A DNA stretch of 50,797 bases from NCBI RefSeq assembly GCF_015679325.1, contig NZ_JADPVI010000002.1, positions 1 through 50,797 on the forward strand, written 5' to 3'. Origin of the DNA: Kaistella gelatinilytica. GTDB lineage: Bacteria; Bacteroidota; Bacteroidia; Flavobacteriales; Weeksellaceae. Position 1 is the stretch's first letter, and every line of letters begins with the position of its first letter. The notes under the pieces were generated by a model. That model had not been told where the DNA came from. It worked only from the letters and a program-made list of their open reading frames with translations, and did no database searches. Of this stretch, positions 42,523 to 50,797 are shown piece after piece. The position numbers were made by a program, and so were the translations under genes.

Positions 42523-44919
42523 TTACACTTTTAAAAATCCAAGTTCATAAACCATCGGTTGAAGTTTCTCACTCAAATATTTATAGGCGGTTTCAAAATT
42601 TTTGAAACTTACTGGTGGAAAATCACCGCTGGAATTTCTTGCTTGCAAGGCTTTTCGAATTTGATACCAACCTACATCGGGGCGGTTTAATTTTAGTTCA
42701 TCTCTTACGCTTCGTACATCGGTGTGATCAAAATAAGCTTTCCACAAAATTCTTCCTTCTTCCAAAACTGCTTTTGCTTCAGCAGAGAATTTTTTATCAC
42801 TCATATATTGAACCATAAAATCCGATTCGAAACGATCGGGTGCGTTGACTTCTTGCTCTGTAAATGGAATAAAGTGATTCACGATGCTCCATTTTTTATC
42901 GTTCCATTCCAAATCATTTGCACTTGCGGTAAGATTGCTTCCATTAAAAAGCATCCAAATTAAACAGTCGGTTTTAAATTCATCGGAGAGTTCTTCGGTG
43001 GGTTGTAGAAATTGGTCGCGATCGTTGAGCCAAGTTGGTTTTATTAATCTTCGTACTGAAAATGTTACAGCGACTTGCCATAAATTTTCTGGATTAATAA
43101 AAAAAGCTCCTGCACTTCCAAAACCAGATGAAAAAATTGCAGTTAATGTACTTGCGTTTTGAAGCATGTTGCTGTTTGATAAAATACTTCCAATTGCATT
43201 ATCAGACCATTTTGCTCCTCTTAAATCCTTTGTCACCGAAGCAGGAGTTACTGCATTTTTTAATGGTAAAGCATCTTCTTTATTAGAACGTGGTCTTTTA
43301 AACCATTCACTCAAAAAGTATTGGTTTGGAATGTTATAAAACTTTTTTTCTCCAATCGGTATTACATTTTTATCTAAAACATCTGTGACAATCTCAGTTA
43401 TTGAAATGTTTTGATTTGATGTCATGTTAGTTTTCCAAACTAAAAAGCCAATCGGAAAATTTCCTTTTAATCCTTCGAATGACTTGCTATGAACGACAAA
43501 TCCACCTAAGTATTTTGCATTCCAAAGCTGTCTGAAATTTTCAAAATTAGGTGCGTTTACATATTTTAATTTACTGAACATCGCGACAGTTGCGGTCGGA
43601 ATTTCTTTTGTAATTCTTGCAATAAACTGTGTGAATAACTCTCTTGTTGCATAACCATAATCATTCATGTGATTACCAATTTTTGTAGAGCCAATATCAG
43701 TTTTATGCTCACCTCCATTTGTGATTGTCCCAGTATTCCCCGCTTCCCCATAAGGCGGATTAATTAAAATCAAAATTTTCTTTTTATCGGCAATGGCTTT
43801 TCGCAAACCTTCGGGGATTTTATTCGTCAAGGAATAATCTATGCTTCCATCATCGGCAATATCATCATTCAGATAATCATATTGAAATCTTTGGGCGGCA
43901 ACGCAGGTTTTGGTGGCTTTCATCACATCAATATCAGCTTCATCCAAAGTGCTCATATAAATATTTCGGTGGTTGCTGTGTTTTACTTCCAGATTTCCTA
44001 CGCCACAACACATGTCCCAAACGATATATTCTTTTTGCCAATTGTTGCCCAAAGTTTCAGTCAATTTATCATAGGCTTTATCTACAACCGCCAAAGGCGT
44101 GTAAAAAGCTCCTTTGAAACTGCGTTCATCCAAAGGAATTAAACTGTCGCGGCGTTCTAATAAATAATTGCGGTATTCTGCTTTTGGCGGTCGGTGGTAG
44201 ATTGCCCAGAATTGTCGGTACCCATCTTTATTGCCGAGTTCATAATTTTTTCCACCCAGAGAAAAAACGGGTGCATTGTTTTTGTGAAGGAGTTCAGCCG
44301 GTAAATTTTCGTGCGTAGAAATTGTACCATCACTCATAATATCTGCAAAAAATAAAAGAGCGTAATCTTCTTCGGCAACGCCATTTATTTCCCGACCGAT
44401 CATCAAAACCCATTTATCAAAAACCTGTTTTAAATTGTCGGGCGTAATTTGGGTGCGAATAATATCACCATTTTTAATGGCATTTTTGATGGTAGAAATA
44501 AATTCTTCTTCGTGCGTTTCTATTTTAAAGGAAACAAAATAAGTCCCGATGTACGCAGAAACCGCATCCAAAGCTTCTTGAGTATAACCACTCGCAGATT
44601 TTCCCCATTTGATGGTTTTCTTTTCCAAAAAAGGGAGCACATCTGCAGTTTTCATAATCGCAGCTTTGTGTGTATCGATCACACACAAAAAGGGCGGAAT
44701 ATAGTGACCTTTGTTCAAAGCATCCTGTACATAATGCATCAATTGCGTAAACATGGCGTACGTAGAATTTCTGCCGGAATCTTTGGCTTCAAACCAAATT
44801 TCTTTCGTTTGAATATCGATGAGATTTTTAGAATATCCTTTTAAACCGAGTGCTTTTATATAAGCATCCTTTACATCTTCTTCGCTTTTTGCAAGTTTTA
44901 GTTTCTGGTGTAATGTCAT
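42523..44919 (-). CDS. Single-chain restriction-modification-like protein (PD-(D/E)XK signature plus N6-adenine methylase)
   Basis: A 798-residue protein with two recognisable parts. The first 60 residues hold a PD-(D/E)XK-like pattern, Asp35 and 'FEAK' with Glu44 and Lys46, in a context 'LIDIQTKEIWFEAKDSG' preceded by a helix, as in the nuclease of type IIG and ISP restriction enzymes. The middle has SAM motif I 'DMCCGVGNLE' (Asp302-Glu311) and motif IV 'ILINPPYGEAG' with Asn387-Tyr390, the N6-adenine methylase signature. The C-terminal 300 residues would be target recognition. No separate S or R gene is near. Start ATG at 44919 is preferred over an in-frame upstream TTG. Cutting activity is inferred, not proven. 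Confidence 0.7.
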   Translation of the reverse strand: MTLHQKLKLAKSEEDVKDAYIKALGLKGYSKNLIDIQTKEIWFEAKDSGRNSTYAMFTQLMHYVQDALNKGHYIPPFLCVIDTHKAAIMKTADVLPFLEKKTIKWGKSASGYTQEALDAVSAYIGTYFVSFKIETHEEEFISTIKNAIKNGDIIRTQITPDNLKQVFDKWVLMIGREINGVAEEDYALLFFADIMSDGTISTHENLPAELLHKNNAPVFSLGGKNYELGNKDGYRQFWAIYHRPPKAEYRNYLLERRDSLIPLDERSFKGAFYTPLAVVDKAYDKLTETLGNNWQKEYIVWDMCCGVGNLEVKHSNHRNIYMSTLDEADIDVMKATKTCVAAQRFQYDYLNDDIADDGSIDYSLTNKIPEGLRKAIADKKKILILINPPYGEAGNTGTITNGGEHKTDIGSTKIGNHMNDYGYATRELFTQFIARITKEIPTATVAMFSKLKYVNAPNFENFRQLWNAKYLGGFVVHSKSFEGLKGNFPIGFLVWKTNMTSNQNISITEIVTDVLDKNVIPIGEKKFYNIPNQYFLSEWFKRPRSNKEDALPLKNAVTPASVTKDLRGAKWSDNAIGSILSNSNMLQNASTLTAIFSSGFGSAGAFFINPENLWQVAVTFSVRRLIKPTWLNDRDQFLQPTEELSDEFKTDCLIWMLFNGSNLTASANDLEWNDKKWSIVNHFIPFTEQEVNAPDRFESDFMVQYMSDKKFSAEAKAVLEEGRILWKAYFDHTDVRSVRDELKLNRPDVGWYQIRKALQARNSSGDFPPVSFKNFETAYKYLSEKLQPMVYELGFLKV

Positions 44920-45002
44920 GAAAACAGGATTTATATTAGGTGGCAATGTTCAAATATACTTAATATTTTCCCGTAATTTCGCTACAAATACAAAACAGAA
45001 CT

Positions 45003-46352
45003 GTGTACAATTATCCACCAAAAGTTAGCGAAAAAAGTATCTGGAAAACTTTACTGAAGTTAAACAGCGATCCAATCGCCATTATTTCTCAAAATTTTCA
45101 GGAACTCGGAAATACATACACCTTGAGTTCTTTTTTAGTGAAAAAGCGATTTGTCTTTAGCCGCGATCCCGAACTGTTTGATTATGTGTTGCGAAAAAAT
45201 CAAAAAAACTATGAGAAATCTGCCATTCAAACGCATGTTTTGGGCAAGTATTTGGGTAAAGGTTTACTAACGAATACAGGAAAAGATTGGTTGAAACAAC
45301 GCCGGCTCATTCAACCCAATTTCAGCAATAAAAATATAGAACTGCTGCATCAAACGATGGTGGACGAAATAAACGCCGTGATTGAAGATCAGATCAAAAA
45401 TGAAACGATCGATCTTTATAAGATGACCAATACGCTCACTTTTAATATCATCGCGAAAACGTTATTCGGAAATTCTATCGATTATAATCAGATCCTGAGA
45501 ATTTCGGGTTCTATTACGGAAATCCAGAAAATGTTCATCAAAGAAGTGCGGAAACCTTATTTGATGTGGTGGTATAAAACTTCCGGACAACTAAAAAAAC
45601 ACCTGCAACTGTCGGAGGAAATGCGCGATGTTTTCCGGGAAATTATAGTGAAAAGGCAAAGTGAAACGGGAGAATACAACGATATTCTGCAAAATTTACT
45701 GGAGTCCAGATACGAAGACACTGGCGAACCAATGGCGATGGAACAGTTGATCGACGAGATCATCATCCTCTTCGTTGCGGGACACGAAACGTCTGCAAAT
45801 ACGCTGGCTTTTACCTTGTTTTTAATTGAAAATAATGACAGCGAAAAGGAATTATTAGTAAAAGAGATCAACGATCTGGGCGAAGATTTTCTCTCATTGA
45901 AAACACTTTTTGGGAATTCTAAAACCATGACGATCATTAAAGAATCACTGCGACTTTTTCCTCCCGCGTGGATCATCGACAGAGTGGCTTTGGAAGATGA
46001 TACTTATAAAGGCTTCTCCTGGGAAAAAGGCACGATCGTAGAATTTTTGCTTTATGATATGCACAGAAATCCGGTTTTTTGGGAGCAACCGAATTCTTTT
46101 CTTCCGGAAAGATTTAACGAAAGTGACATCAAAAGCAAACCTTATTTTCCATTCGGAAGTGGCGCAAGACACTGTATCGGCGAACATTTTGCCTACATGG
46201 AAATGATTTTATTTTTACGATTGTTCTATAAAAAATACCACCTGGAACTGCAGACGAAAGAAATGAAAACTATCGCTTTAATAACCTTGCGACCGGTGGA
46301 ATTAAGAGGAAAGATCATTTTAAATTCTGTGGATAATAAAATTGATGAGTAA
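45003..46352 (+). CDS. Cytochrome P450
   Basis: A 449-residue soluble haem monooxygenase. The I-helix oxygen-activation motif is 'VAGHETSANTLAF' with Thr263; ExxR is 'IKESLRLFPPA' (Glu314, Arg317); the haem-binding loop 'FPFGSGARHCIGEHFAYME' places the thiolate at Cys391. There is no N-terminal anchor, so it is a bacterial class enzyme needing separate redox partners, none of which lie nearby. The start is a GTG at 45003, as no ATG occurs in the conserved 'YPPKVSEKSIWKTLLKL' start region. It is divergent from the R-M-like gene with 83 bases between the starts. Substrate is unknown. Confidence 0.92.
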   Translation: MYNYPPKVSEKSIWKTLLKLNSDPIAIISQNFQELGNTYTLSSFLVKKRFVFSRDPELFDYVLRKNQKNYEKSAIQTHVLGKYLGKGLLTNTGKDWLKQRRLIQPNFSNKNIELLHQTMVDEINAVIEDQIKNETIDLYKMTNTLTFNIIAKTLFGNSIDYNQILRISGSITEIQKMFIKEVRKPYLMWWYKTSGQLKKHLQLSEEMRDVFREIIVKRQSETGEYNDILQNLLESRYEDTGEPMAMEQLIDEIIILFVAGHETSANTLAFTLFLIENNDSEKELLVKEINDLGEDFLSLKTLFGNSKTMTIIKESLRLFPPAWIIDRVALEDDTYKGFSWEKGTIVEFLLYDMHRNPVFWEQPNSFLPERFNESDIKSKPYFPFGSGARHCIGEHFAYMEMILFLRLFYKKYHLELQTKEMKTIALITLRPVELRGKIILNSVDNKIDE

Positions 46353-46406
46353 AAAGTGACGAAGGAAGTGCATTAAAATAAAGTTTGCTGCAAAATATTA
46401 ACTTCA

Positions 46407-46436
46407 TTGCATTCCAGTTAAAATTTCCTACTTTTA
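46407..46436 (+). promoter_or_regulatory. Promoter of the helicase gene (TTG-N19-TACTTTTA)
   Basis: TTG (46407-46409), 19 bases, then TACTTTTA (46429-46436), one mismatch to TAnnTTTG, 28 bases before the ATG. Spacing and position match a Bacteroidota promoter, indicating that the helicase does not depend on P450 transcription. Confidence 0.5.
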
Positions 46437-46464
46437 ATCCACAACAATTTTCCTACAAAATCCA

Positions 46465-49400
46465 ATGCTCAATATATCCCCAGAAATCTTCGAAGCTTTT
46501 CAAAATAAACTGAAAACCGGAAACCGTCGCGGCGTTCACCTCAATGCCATTCCCGGGAATTCTCGGTATAAGTTGGATCTCGCACAGCTTTCGGAAATTC
46601 ATAAAAGTTTACCCGAACATTTTATTGTAGATCTTTTAACGCAGAAAAATGTTTCTTTTAAATTTTCGATCCACGATCAAATTGTGGAGGAAGATTCCGC
46701 TGATTCATCACGCAGGACGCTTTCTTTTGAAGTAGATAAGGAGGAAACGGAAGCAATTGAAAATGAAGAAAATCCTGCATCGGCTGCACTTTCAAAAGAC
46801 GAAACAAAAGATAAGAACAAGGAAAAACTATCGCGAAGTTTAGAAAATCTCATCTTTCAGAATGAAGTGATTTATTCCGAAAAAGGGGTAAATTCTTTAG
46901 GATTTGGTTTTCCGATATTGATCCGGAAAGACGTTTCCGATGGGCAAATTTCGGCTTCTCCCCTTTTGATCTGGTCCATTAACATCAAGCCGACGAACGA
47001 AATGAATACGTGGGAAATCAGTCGTGCGGAAGATGATCCCATTTATCTGAATGAAGTTCTCATCAACCATTTTCAAAGTGATTCCGGTGTTGTCTTAGAC
47101 CAGCTTTCAGAAGAAATGCTGTCGGATGGAAAGATCGATAAACCCGAGCTTTTCAATATTTGCGAAACCATTTTAAGTCAGCTGAAAGTCACGCAGAATC
47201 TGGATTTCATCATGAATAATTATGCTGAAATTCCGGCCATTAAAACGAAAGCGATTTATGAAACGTTGCTGCCGAAGAAAGGCGACGCTTTCATTATAAA
47301 ATCCGGAATCTTTTCCATTTTTGAAGTTCAGAAACAAAATATTATTAATGATTATGAGGTTTTAAAAAGCAGCTTTAAACCTTTAGAGGATCCGGCAAAA
47401 CTCCCTTTTCAATCCATCACTTCCATCGAAACCGATCCTTCGCAACAGGGAATTCTGGAAGCGCTGAAATCTCAAAATAAAATTTTGATTCAAGGTCCGC
47501 CCGGAACCGGGAAAAGCCAGACTTTGACGGCGGTTTTGGTGAACGCTTTAGAAAATAAACAAAAAACGATCGTGGTTTGCGAGAAACAAACTGCTCTGGA
47601 AGTTCTCTACAACGCACTTCATAAAATGGGTTACGCCAGATATTGCACGATGATCAAAGACAGTATTTCCGATCGTAAACTGGTCGTAAATTCTGTACGA
47701 AATCTGATAGATCCCGCAGACTTTAAAAAACCCATGCAACTGTATTCTGAACAATCCTTAAACGATCAAATCGCGGAAATAACAGGTCATCAAAATAACG
47801 TGAACGCTGTTCATCATTTATTGAATACAGAATTGTTGCCGGAAAAAAACTGGTCGGAAATTGTGGGAAATCTACTGGAATTTAAAGATTCTCAGGAAAC
47901 GCTGGATCTTCAGGATTCCATTTTTTCATTTTCAAAAGAAGAGTTTACTGAGATTGAAACTTTGCTGAATGAAGGAGAATCGATTTATAGAGAATACGAA
48001 CCTTTCATTGAATCCTCTTTTCTGAACACGGAAAAATTAGTCCAGGAAAATTTTCTCAGCAGTTTGCAAAATTTAGATCAATCTTTCCGGGGCTATCAAA
48101 AATCTTGGGAGGAAATCCAAAACTTGATTCGCGATTTTGAACCCATTTATATTGAAAAGAAAAAACAAGAGTTTGGGCAGAATTTGCAGAAACTGACCTC
48201 GTTAATTAATGAAACAGAAATTATGACTTCCACTTTAAATTCAAGTTCAGATGAGTTTTTACCGGAAGTCACGGATGGTTTCTTCTATAAATTGGGCGCT
48301 TTATTTTCCTCCACGAAAAAAAGGAAAATTCAGAATCAAAAAAGATTAACCGCCATTTCTTCCTCCATTAAAGAGATCAGTTTAAATCCACTTTTTCCTA
48401 CTATTGAGATTTCCGGAAATCTTTGGAATAATAAAAATGAGATCCTCAATTATCGGCAAAAAACGGAATCGGCGCAAACAGAATTCTCTTCCAATATCGA
48501 AGTTAATTATGAGTCGTTGGATTTCCTGAATCTTTTTGACCCAGCTATTTCGGGGCGAGAAACGGAAACGATTTCACAAAAAATTCAGAATTTAAAAAAG
48601 GCTATTTTGAATGACCGTTGGATCAACAATACTGATTTTGGAAATATCTATCTGCAAACTAAAGAACGGTTAAATAGGGTTTTCTCGAAATATTCAGCAC
48701 TTCGCAATGATTCTTCGAATCCTTTATTGGCGGAATACAACTGGTTTTCATTTCATCAAAATTTGTCGGTTTTCCAGAAAGGTTTGTTGGAGAAATTATA
48801 TCCACTTCAAAACTGGAAATCATCTTTTCTTTCCGCATATTTTTCTCTTTTGCTGAAATATCACAGCGATGAGAAACTCAATTTCAATGAGCAGCAATAT
48901 GCAGAAATCATTAAAAAATTAAAAATATTCGGTTTTACTCAGAAAAGTTTCATTGAACAATTCTGGAATACTGCGCAACAGGAAGCCGTGAAAAATTTCG
49001 AGAAAGACAATAAAGATATCACGGTCGCAAATCTTTACAATAAACGCAGCAGCATCAATCACACCCGACTAACTTTGCGACAAATTGCCCAAAAAGACAC
49101 CGATCTTTTCACGACTTTTTTCCCTATCATTTTGACGACGCCGGATGTTTGCAGCAATCTTTTTCAGAATAAAAATCTATACTTCGATTACGTTGTTTTT
49201 GATGAAGCGAGTCAGTTGAAACTGGAAGATAATCTGCCGGCTTTACTGAAAGGAAAAAATATTATCATCGCGGGAGACGAACATCAAATGCCGCCGTCGA
49301 ATTATTTCAGTAAAGTTTTTGACGGTTCTACCGATGATGAATATGAATTAGAGGGCGAAAACGAAATCATCACCTACAAAAACGCCATGCTTAATATCGA

Positions 49401-50481
49401 ATCTTTGCTGGATTTCGCCATGGAAAATAATTTTGAGAAGAACCATCTCGATTTTCATTATCGGTCCAGACATCCTTATCTGATTGATTTTTCTAACCAT
49501 GCTTTTTATAATTCAAGATTAAAACCGCTTCCGGCGCAAACTGAAAATAAACCAATTGAATTTTTTCAGGTTAATGGTATTTTCAATGATCATATCAACA
49601 CAGAAGAAGCGGATAAAGTGCTTGAAATTTTGGCAACGATTGAACCTGATAAAGAGGGAAAATATCCTTCCGTAGGTATTGCGACTTTTAATATTACACA
49701 ACGAAATTATATCAAACGAAAGATCGTTCATCAGATTAATCTGCCGGAAAACGAACTTTTCAAAGAGAAAATTCAAGGTTTGGAAGAAGCTGGGCTTTTT
49801 ATAAAAAATCTGGAAAATATTCAAGGAGACGAAAGAGATATCATCATTATTTCTACCACGTACGGACGAAAACCGAGCGGGAAATTTGTGCAAAGTTTTG
49901 GTCCGGTGAATCATTCCAAAGGCTATAAATTATTGAATGTGATTATTACGCGAGCGAAAGAGAAAATCTACATCTGCAATTCGATTCCCGAAGAGTTTTT
50001 TATGAACTATAAAGATGCGATCGAACAGGAAGGCGCCAATAATAGAAAGGCGGTTTTCTATGCGTATCTGGCTTATTGCAAAGCGGTGAGTGATCAAAAT
50101 GAAACGCAAAGAAATGAAGTTCTAAATGTTCTGGATATTTACGGACATAAAGCTTCCACAGAAAAAGATGCCGAAACGACTTCGTTTATCAACCAGATCG
50201 AGGAGCATTTAAAAGAGAAATTTCCTGAATTAAAAATTTCTAAAAACCATCATTTTGGCGGTTATATTTTAGATCTGCTTATCGAAAAAGCTGATCACCG
50301 CTCCATTATTGTGGAATGCATGAGTAAGGAAAAGTATGATGGCGAGTTGGGTTATCTGGAAGATCTTCATAAGGCAAAAATCCTGCAGAATTCGGGGTTT
50401 GAATATGTGCGGATCTGGAGTCAGAATTGCTGGCAAAACTTAGATGCGGAAATGCAAAAAATAGTAAAAAAATTAGGATGA
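46465..50481 (+). CDS. Superfamily 1 helicase with C-terminal Vsr/MTES_1575-like nuclease
   Basis: A 1338-residue protein. The N-terminal 330 residues have a pattern like DUF4011 helicases ('GVHLNAIPGNSRYKLDLAQL'). The SF1 core follows: Walker A 'IQGPPGTGKSQT' (Lys350), a long coiled-coil-rich insertion (about 430-860), Walker B 'VVFDEASQLKLE' (Asp913, Glu914), motif III 'IIAGDEHQMPPS', motif IV 'FHYRSRHPYLI', motif V 'IQGDERDIIIISTTYG', motif VI 'LNVIITRAKEKIY' with Arg1163. From residue 1245 there is a small nuclease fold, 'YILDLLIEKADHRSIIVEC' with Asp1270 and Glu1284, and 'YVRIWSQNCWQN'. It resembles helicase-nuclease proteins implicated in phage defence. The downstream gene starts within its stop codon. 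Confidence 0.85.
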   Translation: MLNISPEIFEAFQNKLKTGNRRGVHLNAIPGNSRYKLDLAQLSEIHKSLPEHFIVDLLTQKNVSFKFSIHDQIVEEDSADSSRRTLSFEVDKEETEAIENEENPASAALSKDETKDKNKEKLSRSLENLIFQNEVIYSEKGVNSLGFGFPILIRKDVSDGQISASPLLIWSINIKPTNEMNTWEISRAEDDPIYLNEVLINHFQSDSGVVLDQLSEEMLSDGKIDKPELFNICETILSQLKVTQNLDFIMNNYAEIPAIKTKAIYETLLPKKGDAFIIKSGIFSIFEVQKQNIINDYEVLKSSFKPLEDPAKLPFQSITSIETDPSQQGILEALKSQNKILIQGPPGTGKSQTLTAVLVNALENKQKTIVVCEKQTALEVLYNALHKMGYARYCTMIKDSISDRKLVVNSVRNLIDPADFKKPMQLYSEQSLNDQIAEITGHQNNVNAVHHLLNTELLPEKNWSEIVGNLLEFKDSQETLDLQDSIFSFSKEEFTEIETLLNEGESIYREYEPFIESSFLNTEKLVQENFLSSLQNLDQSFRGYQKSWEEIQNLIRDFEPIYIEKKKQEFGQNLQKLTSLINETEIMTSTLNSSSDEFLPEVTDGFFYKLGALFSSTKKRKIQNQKRLTAISSSIKEISLNPLFPTIEISGNLWNNKNEILNYRQKTESAQTEFSSNIEVNYESLDFLNLFDPAISGRETETISQKIQNLKKAILNDRWINNTDFGNIYLQTKERLNRVFSKYSALRNDSSNPLLAEYNWFSFHQNLSVFQKGLLEKLYPLQNWKSSFLSAYFSLLLKYHSDEKLNFNEQQYAEIIKKLKIFGFTQKSFIEQFWNTAQQEAVKNFEKDNKDITVANLYNKRSSINHTRLTLRQIAQKDTDLFTTFFPIILTTPDVCSNLFQNKNLYFDYVVFDEASQLKLEDNLPALLKGKNIIIAGDEHQMPPSNYFSKVFDGSTDDEYELEGENEIITYKNAMLNIESLLDFAMENNFEKNHLDFHYRSRHPYLIDFSNHAFYNSRLKPLPAQTENKPIEFFQVNGIFNDHINTEEADKVLEILATIEPDKEGKYPSVGIATFNITQRNYIKRKIVHQINLPENELFKEKIQGLEEAGLFIKNLENIQGDERDIIIISTTYGRKPSGKFVQSFGPVNHSKGYKLLNVIITRAKEKIYICNSIPEEFFMNYKDAIEQEGANNRKAVFYAYLAYCKAVSDQNETQRNEVLNVLDIYGHKASTEKDAETTSFINQIEEHLKEKFPELKISKNHHFGGYILDLLIEKADHRSIIVECMSKEKYDGELGYLEDLHKAKILQNSGFEYVRIWSQNCWQNLDAEMQKIVKKLG

Positions 50482-50797
50482 TCTTAGACCAGTTAAAAAA
50501 CAAACCAGAAGATATCGATTTCAAAGAAGTCATTGCTTACATCGATGAAAATTACGATTTCGCCCCAACAAAGTTCAAAAACGGGAATATTATAAATGAA
50601 GCGAACGAAAATAATGGTTCCTGTAAAATTTTCAGTTTTGCGAAGTTGAATCATTTATCAAAAGAGGAAACTTTATTTCTTTTTGGAGCTTTTTACAGAG
50701 AAGATGTTTTGGGAAATCCTGAGGGAATTGATCATCAAAATATCCGGAACTTTATGGAATTTGGGTGGGAAGGAATTTCGTTTGAAGGTGACGCTTT
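50478..50797 (+). CDS. HopJ-type III effector family protein (3'-truncated by window end)
   Basis: The ATG at 50478 overlaps the helicase stop (ATGA), so translation is coupled. The 106 visible codons read 'FKEVIAYIDENYDF', 'NEANENNGSCKIFSF', 'LFLFGAFYREDVLGNPEG' and 'HQNIRNFMEFGWEGI', the near-complete HopJ domain (usually about 110 residues), a family named from a Pseudomonas effector but widespread in non-pathogens and of unknown function. There is no signal peptide. Only a few C-terminal residues should be missing beyond the window. Confidence 0.88.
   Translation, partial: MILDQLKNKPEDIDFKEVIAYIDENYDFAPTKFKNGNIINEANENNGSCKIFSFAKLNHLSKEETLFLFGAFYREDVLGNPEGIDHQNIRNFMEFGWEGISFEGDA

Noticed and set aside
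45003..46352. P450 as part of a natural-product gene cluster
   Set aside because: No redox partner, terpene, polyketide or peptide synthase genes lie around it; the neighbours are DNA-related.

Overview
The window looks like chromosomal DNA of a member of the Flavobacteriia, most likely the Chryseobacterium/Kaistella group (Weeksellaceae). The basis is AT-rich sequence, promoters of the TAnnTTTG type used by Bacteroidota, the gldK-gldL-gldM-gldN and porZ genes of the type IX secretion system (T9SS), a cargo protein with a 'VYPNPF' type sorting domain, DUF4270 and many short lipoprotein signal peptides. The genus is inference; family-level placement is fairly safe.

Layout. 0-3.3 kb: an orphan TssD/Hcp-like tube protein, a SAM methyltransferase and a glucokinase. 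3.4-12.6 kb: a minus-strand carbon operon with nearly the whole pentose phosphate pathway (tkt, rpiB, tal, a HAD phosphatase, gnd, zwf, pgl), followed by a quinone-oxidoreductase-like gene; rpe is the only missing step. The divergent glucokinase beside it supplies glucose 6-phosphate. 12.6-13.3 kb is a 741-base stretch with no intact gene, holding a possible gene remnant and several inverted repeats. 13.3-23.7 kb: an FAD oxidoreductase, the gldKLMN motor/core operon closed by a strong terminator, glmS, a DUF4270 lipoprotein and a half-length, motif-poor starch synthase homologue, all on the minus strand and divergent from panC. 25-27.2 kb: a secreted T9SS cargo protein. 27.3-27.8 kb: a tRNA cluster (Lys-Leu-Lys) with its own promoter and terminators. 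27.8-38 kb: aroK, an S4-domain protein, a lipoprotein with an FKBP-like end, then a compact minus-strand operon (split 5'-nucleotidase halves, porZ, recO), dapA, an orphan metal-receptor protein, mgtE and a lipoprotein. 38.2-41.5 kb: rpsO, a GlsB-like membrane protein and pnp.

41.5 kb to the end is more accessory in character: a coiled-coil hypothetical protein, a 21-base tandem repeat, a single-chain restriction-modification-like protein (PD-(D/E)XK signature plus NPPY adenine methylase), a cytochrome P450, a 1338-residue SF1 helicase with a C-terminal nuclease domain, and the start of a HopJ-family gene cut off by the window edge.

The best candidates for something new are this defence-like end region, the degenerate half starch synthase linked to DUF4270 and glmS, the HAD phosphatase embedded in the pentose phosphate operon, and the lone TssD. 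No CRISPR array, insertion sequence, prophage or rRNA gene was seen.
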